In this document: piece by piece, positions 51,682 to 60,122 of the stretch
Numbering within the stretch: position 1 is the stretch's first letter
Layout: each line of letters opens with the position of its first letter
The notes under the pieces: generated by a model
The model's database searches: none
What the model saw: the letters and a program-made list of their open reading frames with translations, nothing else
Told to the model about the DNA's origin: nothing
Program-made: the position numbers and the translations under genes
Origin: Niastella vici
Lineage (GTDB): Bacteria > Bacteroidota > Bacteroidia > Chitinophagales > Chitinophagaceae
Length of the DNA stretch: 63,978 nucleotides
Direction of reading: 5' to 3'
Assembly (NCBI RefSeq): GCF_002077945.1
Contig: NZ_LVYD01000047.1
Coordinates: 1-63,978, forward strand

Positions 51682-52115
51682 ATGTACTCACAAGAAAAGA
51701 ACTCTCGATCGTAAGCCATGTAATTACACGCGCCCAATTTGAGATTCAACAGCAGGCGGGTATTGATGTAGTATTGGTTCCACGTTACTCGAACAAAATG
51801 CTCGAAGATGATCTTCGGCAATTGTTCGAAGCAATGTGCGACTGCTGGAATGTTCAACTATCATGGGTAAGTGATAAAAGCCGTGCAAACGACCGGCCCG
51901 TGATGCGGAAGCTGTTGTGGATGGCAGGCAAAAAAAGATTTCCTCACGTCCCTTATTCACTGTTGGCAAACCTTACAGGCGCTACCGACCACGCCGGTGT
52001 AATTAAAGGTATCAGAAGCGGATACGACTGGCTGAAGGTGCGTGATGAAAAGATCCTGAAATACTATGAGCCCGTAAAAAGTTATTTCAGTGAACTGGAA
52101 GCAGAGCCTGCATAG
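51678..52115 (+). CDS. DnaA domain IV-like DNA-binding protein without AAA+ domain
   Basis: A 145-aa protein. The segment at about 70-130 (NDRPVMRKLLWMAGKKRFPHVPYSLLANLTGATDHAGVIKGIRSGYDWLKVRDEKILKYY) follows the DnaA C-terminal pattern of R-x-x-x-x-L, a bent helix, then T/G-x-x-DHxxVxxxxxxxxx. The central DHAGVIKGIR aligns with the DnaA signature (RDHSTVxxAxxK). There is no Walker A motif, so it is a DNA-binding domain alone, with an N-terminal helical region of unknown role. Its ATG overlaps the preceding stop (ATGA). Confidence 0.6.
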   Translation: MNVLTRKELSIVSHVITRAQFEIQQQAGIDVVLVPRYSNKMLEDDLRQLFEAMCDCWNVQLSWVSDKSRANDRPVMRKLLWMAGKKRFPHVPYSLLANLTGATDHAGVIKGIRSGYDWLKVRDEKILKYYEPVKSYFSELEAEPA

Positions 52116-52164
52116 ATCAATTTGCAACAACAACCTATTTAACTAACAAATAAAAGCTAAACGT

Positions 52165-52689
52165 ATGTTCCGTGAAAAAAAGAAAGTGATCAATAATGTT
52201 GATTACGACCAGGCCCAGGATGCTTCTGCCCGATATGCTGAAATTTCTGCCCGCCTTGGCTTTATAGAAGCCCAAATGAACGAGCGCATCAATAGTATAA
52301 AAGATGAATACGCCGATGAGATCATTCATTTGTCACGTGAAAAAGAAAAGCAATTTGAAGTGTTGGAAGTGTATGCCAAAGAGCAAAAAGACAATTGGGG
52401 CCGCCGCAAAAGCCTGGATATGTTACACAGTGTGATCGGCTTTCGTACAGGAACACCCAGGGTTACCAAAGACAAAATGCTTTCCTGGGATAATATACTC
52501 GACATGGTGAAAGAAAGATTCCCATCATTGATACGCGTAAAATGCGAGCTCGATAAAGAAGCGATCATTGCCATGCGCGACGATGCAGAATTTCTCGAGC
52601 TGCAAAAGCAATGTTATGTAGATGTGGTGCAGAACGAAACATTTTTTGTGGAGACCAAAATGCTGGAATTGCAACGCCAACGCGCCTAG
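52165..52689 (+). CDS. gam: Mu Gam-like host-nuclease inhibitor (DNA-end-binding protein)
   Basis: A 174-aa protein of the phage Mu Gam family. The long helix YAEISARLGFIEAQMNERINSIKDEYADEI is followed by a coiled-coil stretch (about 50-80) and FRTGTPRV at about 93-100, matching the conserved GxRxxTP turn of Gam. Mu Gam binds double-stranded DNA ends as a dimer and blocks exonucleases, and it is structurally related to Ku. The gene follows the DnaA-like gene by 49 nt and ends the operon. No other Mu genes (transposase A/B, morphogenesis) occur in the window. Confidence 0.85.
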   Translation: MFREKKKVINNVDYDQAQDASARYAEISARLGFIEAQMNERINSIKDEYADEIIHLSREKEKQFEVLEVYAKEQKDNWGRRKSLDMLHSVIGFRTGTPRVTKDKMLSWDNILDMVKERFPSLIRVKCELDKEAIIAMRDDAEFLELQKQCYVDVVQNETFFVETKMLELQRQRA

Positions 52690-52743
52690 GCTCTATTATA
52701 TAAGGTTCAGGCTCTGATTAAATATTTTTTTTTAGTGTCATAG

Positions 52744-53817
52744 CTAGTAAGTAAGCCGTTCTGTTTCCACAGAGGGGCCTTTAATAAGACCTGAAGAAAG
52801 ATCATAATAATTAGTAAGGCGCCGGATGTGCCCCAGCCATTTCCTCTTTTGCTGAAAACTATCCATATCGCATATCAGGGTCTTCCTGCTCAATGCGCGA
52901 AGGGCCGCAATTGAATGAATTTCTGCAGTAACATCTTTCAACTGTTCCAACGACATCCAGCCCATGGCGTGCAAAGAGTGTATGGTTATGGCATAATCCT
53001 GTTTGTTTTTTGACGCATAGGGCATTTGCCATATTTTATAATTGATGCTGGCTATTTCAGCCATAAAATGCTGTTGCAACTGCCCAAAGTTCCGGTACAG
53101 GTTGGGCAACGTATAAACGCCGTTATGCACATCTTTATACACGTCGAAAGCATCATTGGTCAACTGCATAAGGCCCGCAACGGGATACAGCATCTCCAGT
53201 ATTTCCTGGCCGGGATAATGATCGAGCACCGCACAAAATAACAATACGGCATAATAGCTTTTGTTATAGGTGATGCGGTACAATTCATTTTCTGTGATTT
53301 GCCCGTTTAATTGTTTCAGGGATTCTTTTTGCCAGAAAAAAACTGCCTTCAGTTGCTCAACAAATAATTCGCGTTGCGGTGTAAGCCTTAATATTTCCAG
53401 GTATAATTTTATTACAAGCCGGTCTGTATTATTAACGGCCACATATGCTTCCGGGTTTTCAACCAGCGAGGCTATTTGTTCGTGGTCAAGTAATTTGTCA
53501 TCAAAAAGATCATCGAACAGCGGCCCGAAAACACTAAGTAAAATGATCCGGTGGCGTTCTTCCGCATTCAATTGTTTTCCCGTTAAATGGTACAGGTTCT
53601 CGCAAATGAGGTTCAGCCCCAGTTGCCAGTATTTAGTGATCCTTTTTATGTGCTGCGCAGAAAATGTTTGCGCATGCCCGGGCGCTACTTTGTTCAGCAA
53701 CTCCGGTAGGTGTTGCTGTAAGGATCGTTCCTGTTTCTTCACCAGCCGGTATAAGGCAAGCATCCTGCGCAGGATGCGGTAATTACTTACAGAAGAAGGA
53801 TGGCTATTTTGATGCAT
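52744..53817 (-). CDS. class 1 isoprenoid biosynthesis-type enzyme
   Basis: A 357-aa all-helical protein. It has a first Asp-rich motif DDLFDD (102-107) and a second motif NDAFDVYKDVHNGVYTLPN (221-239), matching the metal-binding layout of isoprenoid synthases (a DDxxD motif and an NDxxD-x2-KD-x4-G motif). The rest lacks obvious similarity to farnesyl- or geranylgeranyl-diphosphate synthases. It may be a terpene synthase, a prenyltransferase or a non-classical member. ATG 53817 is chosen; a longer frame begins at a TTG. It follows the dehydrogenase gene on the same strand with an 11-nt gap, so the two are probably cotranscribed. Confidence 0.65.
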   Translation of the reverse strand: MHQNSHPSSVSNYRILRRMLALYRLVKKQERSLQQHLPELLNKVAPGHAQTFSAQHIKRITKYWQLGLNLICENLYHLTGKQLNAEERHRIILLSVFGPLFDDLFDDKLLDHEQIASLVENPEAYVAVNNTDRLVIKLYLEILRLTPQRELFVEQLKAVFFWQKESLKQLNGQITENELYRITYNKSYYAVLLFCAVLDHYPGQEILEMLYPVAGLMQLTNDAFDVYKDVHNGVYTLPNLYRNFGQLQQHFMAEIASINYKIWQMPYASKNKQDYAITIHSLHAMGWMSLEQLKDVTAEIHSIAALRALSRKTLICDMDSFQQKRKWLGHIRRLTNYYDLSSGLIKGPSVETERLTY

Positions 53818-53828
53818 TCCAGGCAAAT

Positions 53829-54683
53829 TTATTGCTCATCTTCCCGTTTTCCAATCACCGTCCAGTCATAATTGCCCAAACCTTTGCTGATAAATTCATC
53901 CATCAGGTTGGCGATAGCAGGCATCAGTACCAAATGGTTACCGGTTTGTTGAGTGGCATCAAGAAATAATTGGGTGTCTTTGCGCGCCATATTCAATTCC
54001 CAGGAAGGTTGGGTGTGATCGGCACCGGTCATGCGTTTCAAACGGGCCGCTACATGGGCACCGGGATTCCACTCATTGAAGAGAGTGAGCAGGTCTGTTA
54101 CAGAAATATCAAGTGAATTTGATAAGGTCAGCGTGTCTTTCAATCCCACGGTAAGGCAAACCAGGAAAGCGTTACCGGCGAGTTTCATGGCGGCCGCTTT
54201 TCCCACTTCAGTACCAAAATTTAATAGTTTACCAGTCATTTTTGAAAGGGCAGGCGAAAGCGCATTGATTATGGACTCGTCGCCCGATAACAGCATAAAT
54301 CCGGTTCCATCCAAAGCATTGGCGGGTCCCATAAATACAGGTGCATGCAGATAGGTAAAACCTTTCTCTTTCCAGCGTTGGGTCCTTTTTATGGCGCCTT
54401 CCTTTGAAGTGGTGGTATGATCAATGATAATAGCGCCAGGTGTAAGGCCGGGCTCCGCAGCTTTCAAAACCTCATCAACAGCCACATCATCTTTCAGGGT
54501 AAGATGTATTTCGGTGGCTCCCTTTACAGCATCGGGTGCCTGAACGAATGCCCGGGCGCCGTCTTTTTCCAGATCCTGCGCTTTTGAAGCGGTGCGGTTC
54601 CAAACCTGTACTGATTCTCCCCGTTTAAGCAGGGCCCGAACAAAATTCGACCCTAATAAGCCCATTCCTAAAAATGCTTTCAT
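53829..54683 (-). CDS. NAD(P)-dependent beta-hydroxyacid dehydrogenase family oxidoreductase
   Basis: A 284-aa Rossmann protein of the 6-phosphogluconate/3-hydroxyisobutyrate dehydrogenase family: FLGMGLLGSNFVRALLKRG (NADP motif; the family's GxGxMG region), HAPVFMGPANALDGTGFMLLSGD (substrate-binding GGxxGA-like), GKAAAMKLAGNAFLVC (catalytic Lys in the KLxxN motif), and NMARKDTQLFLDATQQTG. ATG 54683 is the proper start; the longer upstream frame is spurious. It lies first in a two-gene unit with the isoprenoid-type enzyme, which suggests oxidoreduction of its product or substrate, but this is only a contextual guess. Confidence 0.85.
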   Translation of the reverse strand: MKAFLGMGLLGSNFVRALLKRGESVQVWNRTASKAQDLEKDGARAFVQAPDAVKGATEIHLTLKDDVAVDEVLKAAEPGLTPGAIIIDHTTTSKEGAIKRTQRWKEKGFTYLHAPVFMGPANALDGTGFMLLSGDESIINALSPALSKMTGKLLNFGTEVGKAAAMKLAGNAFLVCLTVGLKDTLTLSNSLDISVTDLLTLFNEWNPGAHVAARLKRMTGADHTQPSWELNMARKDTQLFLDATQQTGNHLVLMPAIANLMDEFISKGLGNYDWTVIGKREDEQ

Positions 54684-54869
54684 GATAATGTTTTTGCAAA
54701 GATTGGTGATTTTGACTAACTGTGATAAAGGTATTATTTGTATTAAAAAAGTACGGAAAGTATATTCGTATGTCAATAAATGAACTGAAATATGTCAAAT
54801 ATGAACTTTTATATGTAGTTGTTTGACATAATTAATGCAGATTGCGCGCTTTGCCTATTTCTTTGCAAT

Positions 54870-55148
54870 ATGGCGAAGGACAAGCGCTACGCGACTGTTA
54901 AAAAACTCATCGAAAGCGGCTATATAGAAAGCTTTGCGGGTGTATTGGAAAATATACCCAAGACGAATGTAGCACGTGATCTGGGCATGCATCACCAGAC
55001 TTTTGCCAAATTAATAAAATCCCCCGAAAAATTTGCTTTTAAAGATGCTATCAGGATTGCCTCACTGATTGATGTGGATGATATGACTATAATAAACCTG
55101 ATCTACAAGCAGTATGTTATAGAAAAGAAACACAAACGAAAGAAATAG
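54870..55148 (+). CDS. small HTH DNA-binding protein
   Basis: A 92-aa protein beginning MAKDKRYATVKKLIESGYIESF. The HTH-like part is VARDLGMHHQTFAKLIKSPEKFAFKDAIRIASLIDVDDMTIINLIYKQ at about 32-80, followed by a basic tail (KKHKRKK). The frame runs upstream to an ATG at 54819, but MAKDK is a better start. Similar small Xre-like proteins are widespread in Bacteroidota (recalled). It is divergent from the dehydrogenase gene and may control it. Confidence 0.7.
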   Translation: MAKDKRYATVKKLIESGYIESFAGVLENIPKTNVARDLGMHHQTFAKLIKSPEKFAFKDAIRIASLIDVDDMTIINLIYKQYVIEKKHKRKK

Positions 55149-55451
55149 CGCCAGTACGCAAAAAAGATAGTACAGGATACACACAAAGAAAAATAGGTCC
55201 CGGTTAATGCCAGGGCCTTTTTTTGTTGCCGCTGATATATTGGAATCTACCGGTATAATTTCTACATTAGCGTTATATTAAACCTCAGATAAGTTGCTGC
55301 ACAGCAATATGGCGACAGGGTAACAGCCCATGGCTGAAAATTATTTCTTCAGGGCATATTTGTTAAAAATAAAAGTGACGCAACGTTCCCGTTTCAGCAG
55401 GCGATCATTGCATAAGACAGGAAAATTAACCCTAACCTTTTAAAAAGCAAC
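55149..55451. other. intergenic region, mostly empty
   Basis: This region of 303 nt contains the terminator at 55196-55224. Beyond it I see only AT-rich sequence, presumably carrying the promoter of the next gene. No repeat or small gene is apparent. Confidence 0.4.
55196..55224 (+). terminator. terminator after the small HTH gene
   Basis: GGTCCCGG (55196-55203), loop TTAATG, CCAGGGCC (55210-55217), then TTTTTTT. The stem has one mismatch and one G-U pair; the T-run is strong. Confidence 0.75.
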
Positions 55452-56120
55452 ATGAAGGAACGTTTTGTCCTGCTTGTAACTATTTGCATCTTTATTTTTC
55501 TGGAAGGAAGATCACAACGGGTAATGGAATTTGGAATTAAGCCAACAGAAGCTGCTTTTTTAAACTTTGAGGCAAATGCTGCCATCGGGAATAAAAAAAC
55601 GCGTTACGGCATCCTGCTATCCTACAGGCCCAGCACCCAGGATTCTGGAAGGGTAAATAGTGGAGGCAGCGGTGCTGCCGGTGGATATGGACATCGCTAC
55701 TTAAATAAATTATACAAGTCTTATACGATAGGATTTTACCAAAAAACTTACGTCAACAAGGCTTTGGATACATACCTTGAAGCAGATGTCTTTTATCGAA
55801 ACTGGCGTTTTAAAAACAAGCATGCCTCATTTCAGGATGTAGAGGGGTACAACTTCCAGGGATTGCGTACTGAAAATGTTGATGTTTACTGCCTGAAACT
55901 TTTAATTGGACAAACAATTTTTCTTACACCGGCAACCAGGAAGGTCCGGCTGTATCTTGATGTATACGGCGGGCTGGGCTATCGTTACCAGGAAGAAACT
56001 TATGAAACCTTTGATGGTTATGTAAATGATGATTACTATAGTTATAAAAAGGATAAATTCAATTATAGACGCATTACACCGCAGGGAGGCGTAAAGTTTG
56101 GATTGATGATCTTTAAATAA
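55452..56120 (+). CDS. secreted outer-membrane-like protein of unknown function
   Basis: A 222-aa product with a signal peptide (MKERFVLLVTICIFIFLEGRSQ). The mature part is rich in aromatic residues in alternating patterns (KSYTIGFYQKTYV, LEADVFYRNWRFK, RLYLDVYGGLGYRYQEETYETF), a pattern of beta-barrel strands ending in a basic RITPQGGVKFGLMIFK segment. It looks like a small porin-like or DUF3575-like barrel; I cannot assign a family. It is transcribed alone. Confidence 0.6.
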   Translation: MKERFVLLVTICIFIFLEGRSQRVMEFGIKPTEAAFLNFEANAAIGNKKTRYGILLSYRPSTQDSGRVNSGGSGAAGGYGHRYLNKLYKSYTIGFYQKTYVNKALDTYLEADVFYRNWRFKNKHASFQDVEGYNFQGLRTENVDVYCLKLLIGQTIFLTPATRKVRLYLDVYGGLGYRYQEETYETFDGYVNDDYYSYKKDKFNYRRITPQGGVKFGLMIFK

Positions 56121-56304
56121 TAGTATGGCAAGCCGTTCTTTCAATAGAGAGCGGCTTTCAAATTATACCTGGGTTGGATACTCGCCTAACCGTCATTTTC
56201 TCATTTCATACATCGGTTACTTCAATACAATCAGGCTGCAGGAGTACAAATAAGCGGCTCCTTCTAATTTGCACCCTGATTAATAACCTTTTCAAAACTT
56301 ATGT

Positions 56305-57726
56305 ATGAAAAAATTTCTGTTGGCGGGTTGTGTGCTGGTCCCCCTCCTTATTAACTCCTGCACCAAGGGCAGGGAAGAGGCGCCTGGTGGTAGCGGTAAT
56401 GATCCAAATACTAATCCAGGTCAGGAACTTCCTGAAGGTGTGCAACGAAAGGCCGGCTCAATTATACCCGGTACCCTGGTACAGAAAGAGATCGGCACGC
56501 AGGGTGGGGAAATTGTATTGGGGAAAGTGAAATTTGTTTTTCCTGCCGGTGCATTGGACAAACCGGTTTCTTTCAAAGTACAACAATTAACAAATACTGC
56601 GCCCAATGGCATCGACAGTTTGGCTTACCGCTTTGAAGCAGCAACAGATGTACAAACCGCAAAGCCGGTTAAAATAGTATATACTTTTCCAAAAGATGAG
56701 GATGGCAAGCCCTTTATTCCCGGGGGTAGCCTCAATGGTTTGGGTGGCGCGGCCTATCTTAAAACGGAGAATGGCAGCAGCACAGGCGTATATAATAAAC
56801 TGCCTGGCAAACCTGTAGTTGATGCAAATGCCGGTACAGCCTCGCAGGATTTTACTTTGAAAATTTCCAACGGCAAGCTCGACATTGCGAATTTTCTCAA
56901 ATATAAATTATGGATCAATCGGCAAAATGGGGATACGGTGAGCAGTACTACAGTTATTTGTAGTGATAAAATTGATTATCGGGTTACCTATCTTGGAATT
57001 GATGACATTAACGACGATCTGTTTATACCATTGCCGGGCGAGAAACCGGTTTCAAATGATACAAGAAGTTATATTACCGAAATCTATATTAACGGGGTAG
57101 CCATGGGGCTTGGTAAACCATATGGAGAGATCTTGTCTGTTCGTGGTGAAAACTACTTTACCTACCTGGCGCCGGATATAGTGCCCGGTGGCGCCGATAA
57201 AACCAGCCTATCCTTTACCATCAGTGTCGACATCACAGCTATCAAAGGCGATGTGTCGAAATATTACCTGGTGTCGCATGTTAAACTGATCAACGAAAAC
57301 ACCATAAAGATCGGAGGTAGAACGGTAGTGAACGTACGTGGCCAGGCCATGAATGAAGCGGGCCGGGATCACATTGACATCGATCTTAGTAATTTTTTAT
57401 CTGGAGGCGTAATGGCCCAGGCTGGAATAGTTGTCAATGATGTATTTACAGGCACCGGTAACTATGCCATAAACCTTCCGGCCAACTCCCATTGTTTGGC
57501 AGAGGCCATAGATGGTAAATACAACTGGAATTCATCTGCCAACGATCCGCAAACGAACGGACTTCATCAATATGGCAGCGGCAGTGTCACCATTACTTCC
57601 TACGACAAGATCAGTAAAATTGTCAAGGGAACCTATTCATTCATTCTGGTGCGCGAAGAAATTTCGAGTGTAGTACGAACACCTGTTTCTGGCACGTTTC
57701 ATATACCAATGAGTATTTCGGAGTAG
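56305..57726 (+). CDS. lipoprotein with ZU5-like domain
   Basis: A 473-aa lipoprotein: MKKFLLAGCVLVPLLINSC with the lipobox Cys at 19, then a Gly/Asn/Pro-rich linker. Residues about 58-130 resemble a ZU5 domain: IGTQGGEIVLGKVKFVFPAGALDKPVSFKVQQLTN, with the PAGAL turn. The remaining part holds beta-sandwich-like strands (VDITAIKGDVSKYYLVSHVKLINENTIKIGGRT). Function unknown; surface display is likely. A strong terminator follows. Confidence 0.65.
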   Translation: MKKFLLAGCVLVPLLINSCTKGREEAPGGSGNDPNTNPGQELPEGVQRKAGSIIPGTLVQKEIGTQGGEIVLGKVKFVFPAGALDKPVSFKVQQLTNTAPNGIDSLAYRFEAATDVQTAKPVKIVYTFPKDEDGKPFIPGGSLNGLGGAAYLKTENGSSTGVYNKLPGKPVVDANAGTASQDFTLKISNGKLDIANFLKYKLWINRQNGDTVSSTTVICSDKIDYRVTYLGIDDINDDLFIPLPGEKPVSNDTRSYITEIYINGVAMGLGKPYGEILSVRGENYFTYLAPDIVPGGADKTSLSFTISVDITAIKGDVSKYYLVSHVKLINENTIKIGGRTVVNVRGQAMNEAGRDHIDIDLSNFLSGGVMAQAGIVVNDVFTGTGNYAINLPANSHCLAEAIDGKYNWNSSANDPQTNGLHQYGSGSVTITSYDKISKIVKGTYSFILVREEISSVVRTPVSGTFHIPMSISE

Positions 57727-57745
57727 TATCTATATATAAATTTCA

Positions 57746-57778
57746 ATACCCTCTGGCAAATAACCGGAGGGTATTTTT
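57746..57778. terminator. bidirectional terminator between the ZU5 lipoprotein and GH28 genes
   Basis: ATACCCTCTGG (57746-57756), loop CAAATAA, CCGGAGGGTAT (57764-57774), then TTTTTA. One mismatch (T/G) in an 11-bp stem. The genes on both sides converge on it. Confidence 0.8.
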
Positions 57779-57785
57779 ATATATG

Positions 57786-59459
57786 CTATTTTACTACTAC
57801 GGCAGAAGTGGTAGCCCCATTTGTACAATTCAGTGCGGTTTTTGCTTTTCGCAGATCGCCTCCTTCTACCATAATACCGTCACTGGCGGCGCCTTCAATC
57901 TGTACAAATATAGCGGCCGGTGTTAATACTCTTGTTGCAGTGAGCAAAACATCTTTGGTATTGATGAACCGTAGCAATTCGGCTCCTTCACTACCCTTTG
58001 CGCTAAGTCCGTTGATACTGGCATCCTGAACGTTATCAAAAACAACAGCGGGTCTTGCATCTGCCTGGTCATATTCAAAGCGTACATTGTGCAGCGTGAG
58101 CCCTTTTACATTACGCGCGTACATACCATAGGCCGGCGGGCCGGCCGGCGCGGTTTCCCAAACCCCAAAATATTCTGCGGCTACTTCCGGTATTGAACGT
58201 TTGGCAGCCTGTTCGGCAGTACCGCCGCCTGCATACTGTATATGTACATCAGTAAAACTTATGTTCTCCAGGTAATATGCACCCATGGCGTTCAGCGTGA
58301 TACACGAATTTGACTCCCCCGGTCTTACGCTTACCCCAAAATGAATATCGGGGTGATCAACCGGTTTGGCTACCACTGTAGCGCGAATGGCATTGAAAAC
58401 AATATTACGGATAAACGGTTTTTGTGTGTCGGGGGTATTATTATTATCCGTTCCGCCGAATCCAATCCCTATAGGGCCTGTAACGTTCCGCATAATGATA
58501 TTGGAAAAAATAAGGTTTTCAATATTGGCTTTACCGGCGCTTATTTTTATGGGGCATCCATACGTTTCATAAATAAGGCAATTGGTTATGGCAATGTTTT
58601 GTGATTGACCCCCTCCGAAGCGGAATACCGACCAGCGGGTGCTGAAGGTGCAATTGTTTATAGTCACAAATTTATTACTGCCAAAAAGGGCGCAGGCATC
58701 GTCCTGGCATTGTACATCACTGTTTACGAGGTGAACATATTCATTGTTGTTAAAATGAAAGCCGTCGTTGTTTTTGTTCACCCTGTTATAGATCCTTACC
58801 CCATCAATATGTACCTGTTTGCAACCCAATATGCGAAAGCAATGATAGGCGCTGGCTGTACAAAAAACACTGTGAAGGCTTAACCGGGTGCATTGATAAA
58901 AAATGCCGAGATGTGGCCGGTCGAAGTTGCCGCCAACGCCGTGCTGGCCGGGGCCGGTATTGTCGCCCTTGCCATTATAAAATGCAAGCCCGTTTCCGTC
59001 GATGGTGCCATTACCTTCTATAGAAACATTGTTTGCATTAGCCGCATACAGGAAAACAATATTGCCATTACCGGGGGGAACCCCTTTTCCTGCCGTATAA
59101 TCTTCACGCTTGGGGCTACCCAATAATTTGGCTGCTGCCGACAGGTGAAGCGTAACATTCGATTTTAATTCAAGTGTGCCTGAAAGAAAATTGCCTGGGG
59201 GTATCAATACGGTTCCACCATTATTGTTAAAGCATTTATCGATGGCATTCTGGATCGCTTTTGTATCCAGGGTGGTTCCATCGCCTTTTGCTCCGTAATC
59301 ACGAATATTATAAATATTAGTGCCGGCAACCTCATCCTTTTCCTTTTTACGGGGCGTTCCTTTTGCTTCGAGGCCAATCATGGTTCCGGCGCCTGCCAGT
59401 GCCGGAACTGCCATTCGTTCCAGCCATTGACGACGCGACAACGGGTTTGTTTCTTTCAT
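57786..59459 (-). CDS. GH28-like pectin-degrading enzyme, Tat-exported
   Basis: A 557-aa right-handed beta-helix protein. The N-terminus SRRQWLERMAVPALAGAGTM is a twin-arginine signal. YNIRDYGAKGDGTTLDTKAIQNAIDKC is the typical GH28/pectate-lyase-like start. Repeated strands follow (NVSIEGNGTIDGNGLAFYNGKGD, NGDGFHFNNNEYV-like NNDGFHFNNNE, DVQCQDDACALFGSNKF, which carries the Asp pair of the GH28 active site). The sequence QDDACAL with NNCTF supports a polygalacturonase or a related lyase. The next plus-strand gene starts 145 nt upstream, in divergent orientation. Fold is secure, the precise activity less so. Confidence 0.78.
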   Translation of the reverse strand: MKETNPLSRRQWLERMAVPALAGAGTMIGLEAKGTPRKKEKDEVAGTNIYNIRDYGAKGDGTTLDTKAIQNAIDKCFNNNGGTVLIPPGNFLSGTLELKSNVTLHLSAAAKLLGSPKREDYTAGKGVPPGNGNIVFLYAANANNVSIEGNGTIDGNGLAFYNGKGDNTGPGQHGVGGNFDRPHLGIFYQCTRLSLHSVFCTASAYHCFRILGCKQVHIDGVRIYNRVNKNNDGFHFNNNEYVHLVNSDVQCQDDACALFGSNKFVTINNCTFSTRWSVFRFGGGQSQNIAITNCLIYETYGCPIKISAGKANIENLIFSNIIMRNVTGPIGIGFGGTDNNNTPDTQKPFIRNIVFNAIRATVVAKPVDHPDIHFGVSVRPGESNSCITLNAMGAYYLENISFTDVHIQYAGGGTAEQAAKRSIPEVAAEYFGVWETAPAGPPAYGMYARNVKGLTLHNVRFEYDQADARPAVVFDNVQDASINGLSAKGSEGAELLRFINTKDVLLTATRVLTPAAIFVQIEGAASDGIMVEGGDLRKAKTALNCTNGATTSAVVVK

Positions 59460-59604
59460 AGTATTAATATTTTATTGATATCAGGTGTTAATCAGTAAAT
59501 AGCTTAACAAAGAAAACGTGTTAGGCTAAAAGGGGCTACTTAGTGGTTGCCTGTTTATTCAATCATATTGGCGTATTTTTATAGCCGCACTAATAGAGCC
59601 CAAT

Positions 59605-60114
59605 ATGGATACCGCCATAGTTCCTGTTACGCATAGTGACTTTGAGATTATTTATGAGATCATTAATGATGGGGCCTCGGCCTATAAAGGCATTATACCC
59701 GGCGACAGATGGCATGAACCTTATATGTCAAAGGAAGAATTGCAGGTCCAGATAGTCGATGGTGTAGAATTTTGGGGTTATCATGAAAAAGAAGAATTGA
59801 TTGCAGTAATGGGAATTCAGGATAAGGGGGATATCACATTAATCAGGCACGCCTATGTTCGCACCACGGCCAGGAATAAAGGGATTGGCGGAAAATTATT
59901 GCAACATTTATCTACATTGACGGCAAAGCCCATATTAATTGGTACCTGGGCCGATGCAAGCTGGGCAATTAGCTTTTATATAAAGCATGGTTTCCGGCAG
60001 GTATCGTTTAATGAAAAAGAACAATTATTAAGAAAATACTGGAATATTCCCCTCAGGCAGATCGACACTTCGGTTGTGCTGGTAAGTGCAAACTGGATCG
60101 GCACCACTTCTTAA
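59605..60114 (+). CDS. GNAT family N-acetyltransferase
   Basis: A 169-aa acetyltransferase: acetyl-CoA motif A is HAYVRTTARNKGIGGKLLQHL (R-x-x-G-x-G), with IGTWADASWAISFYIKHGFRQV as motif B. The N-terminus (TAIVPVTHSDFEIIYEIIND) starts the GNAT fold. It has an 8-nt gap to the sulfotransferase gene on the same strand and so belongs to the same unit. The substrate is unknown; it could modify an amine group of the same compound. Confidence 0.85.
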   Translation: MDTAIVPVTHSDFEIIYEIINDGASAYKGIIPGDRWHEPYMSKEELQVQIVDGVEFWGYHEKEELIAVMGIQDKGDITLIRHAYVRTTARNKGIGGKLLQHLSTLTAKPILIGTWADASWAISFYIKHGFRQVSFNEKEQLLRKYWNIPLRQIDTSVVLVSANWIGTTS

Positions 60115-60122
60115 ACTACTAA

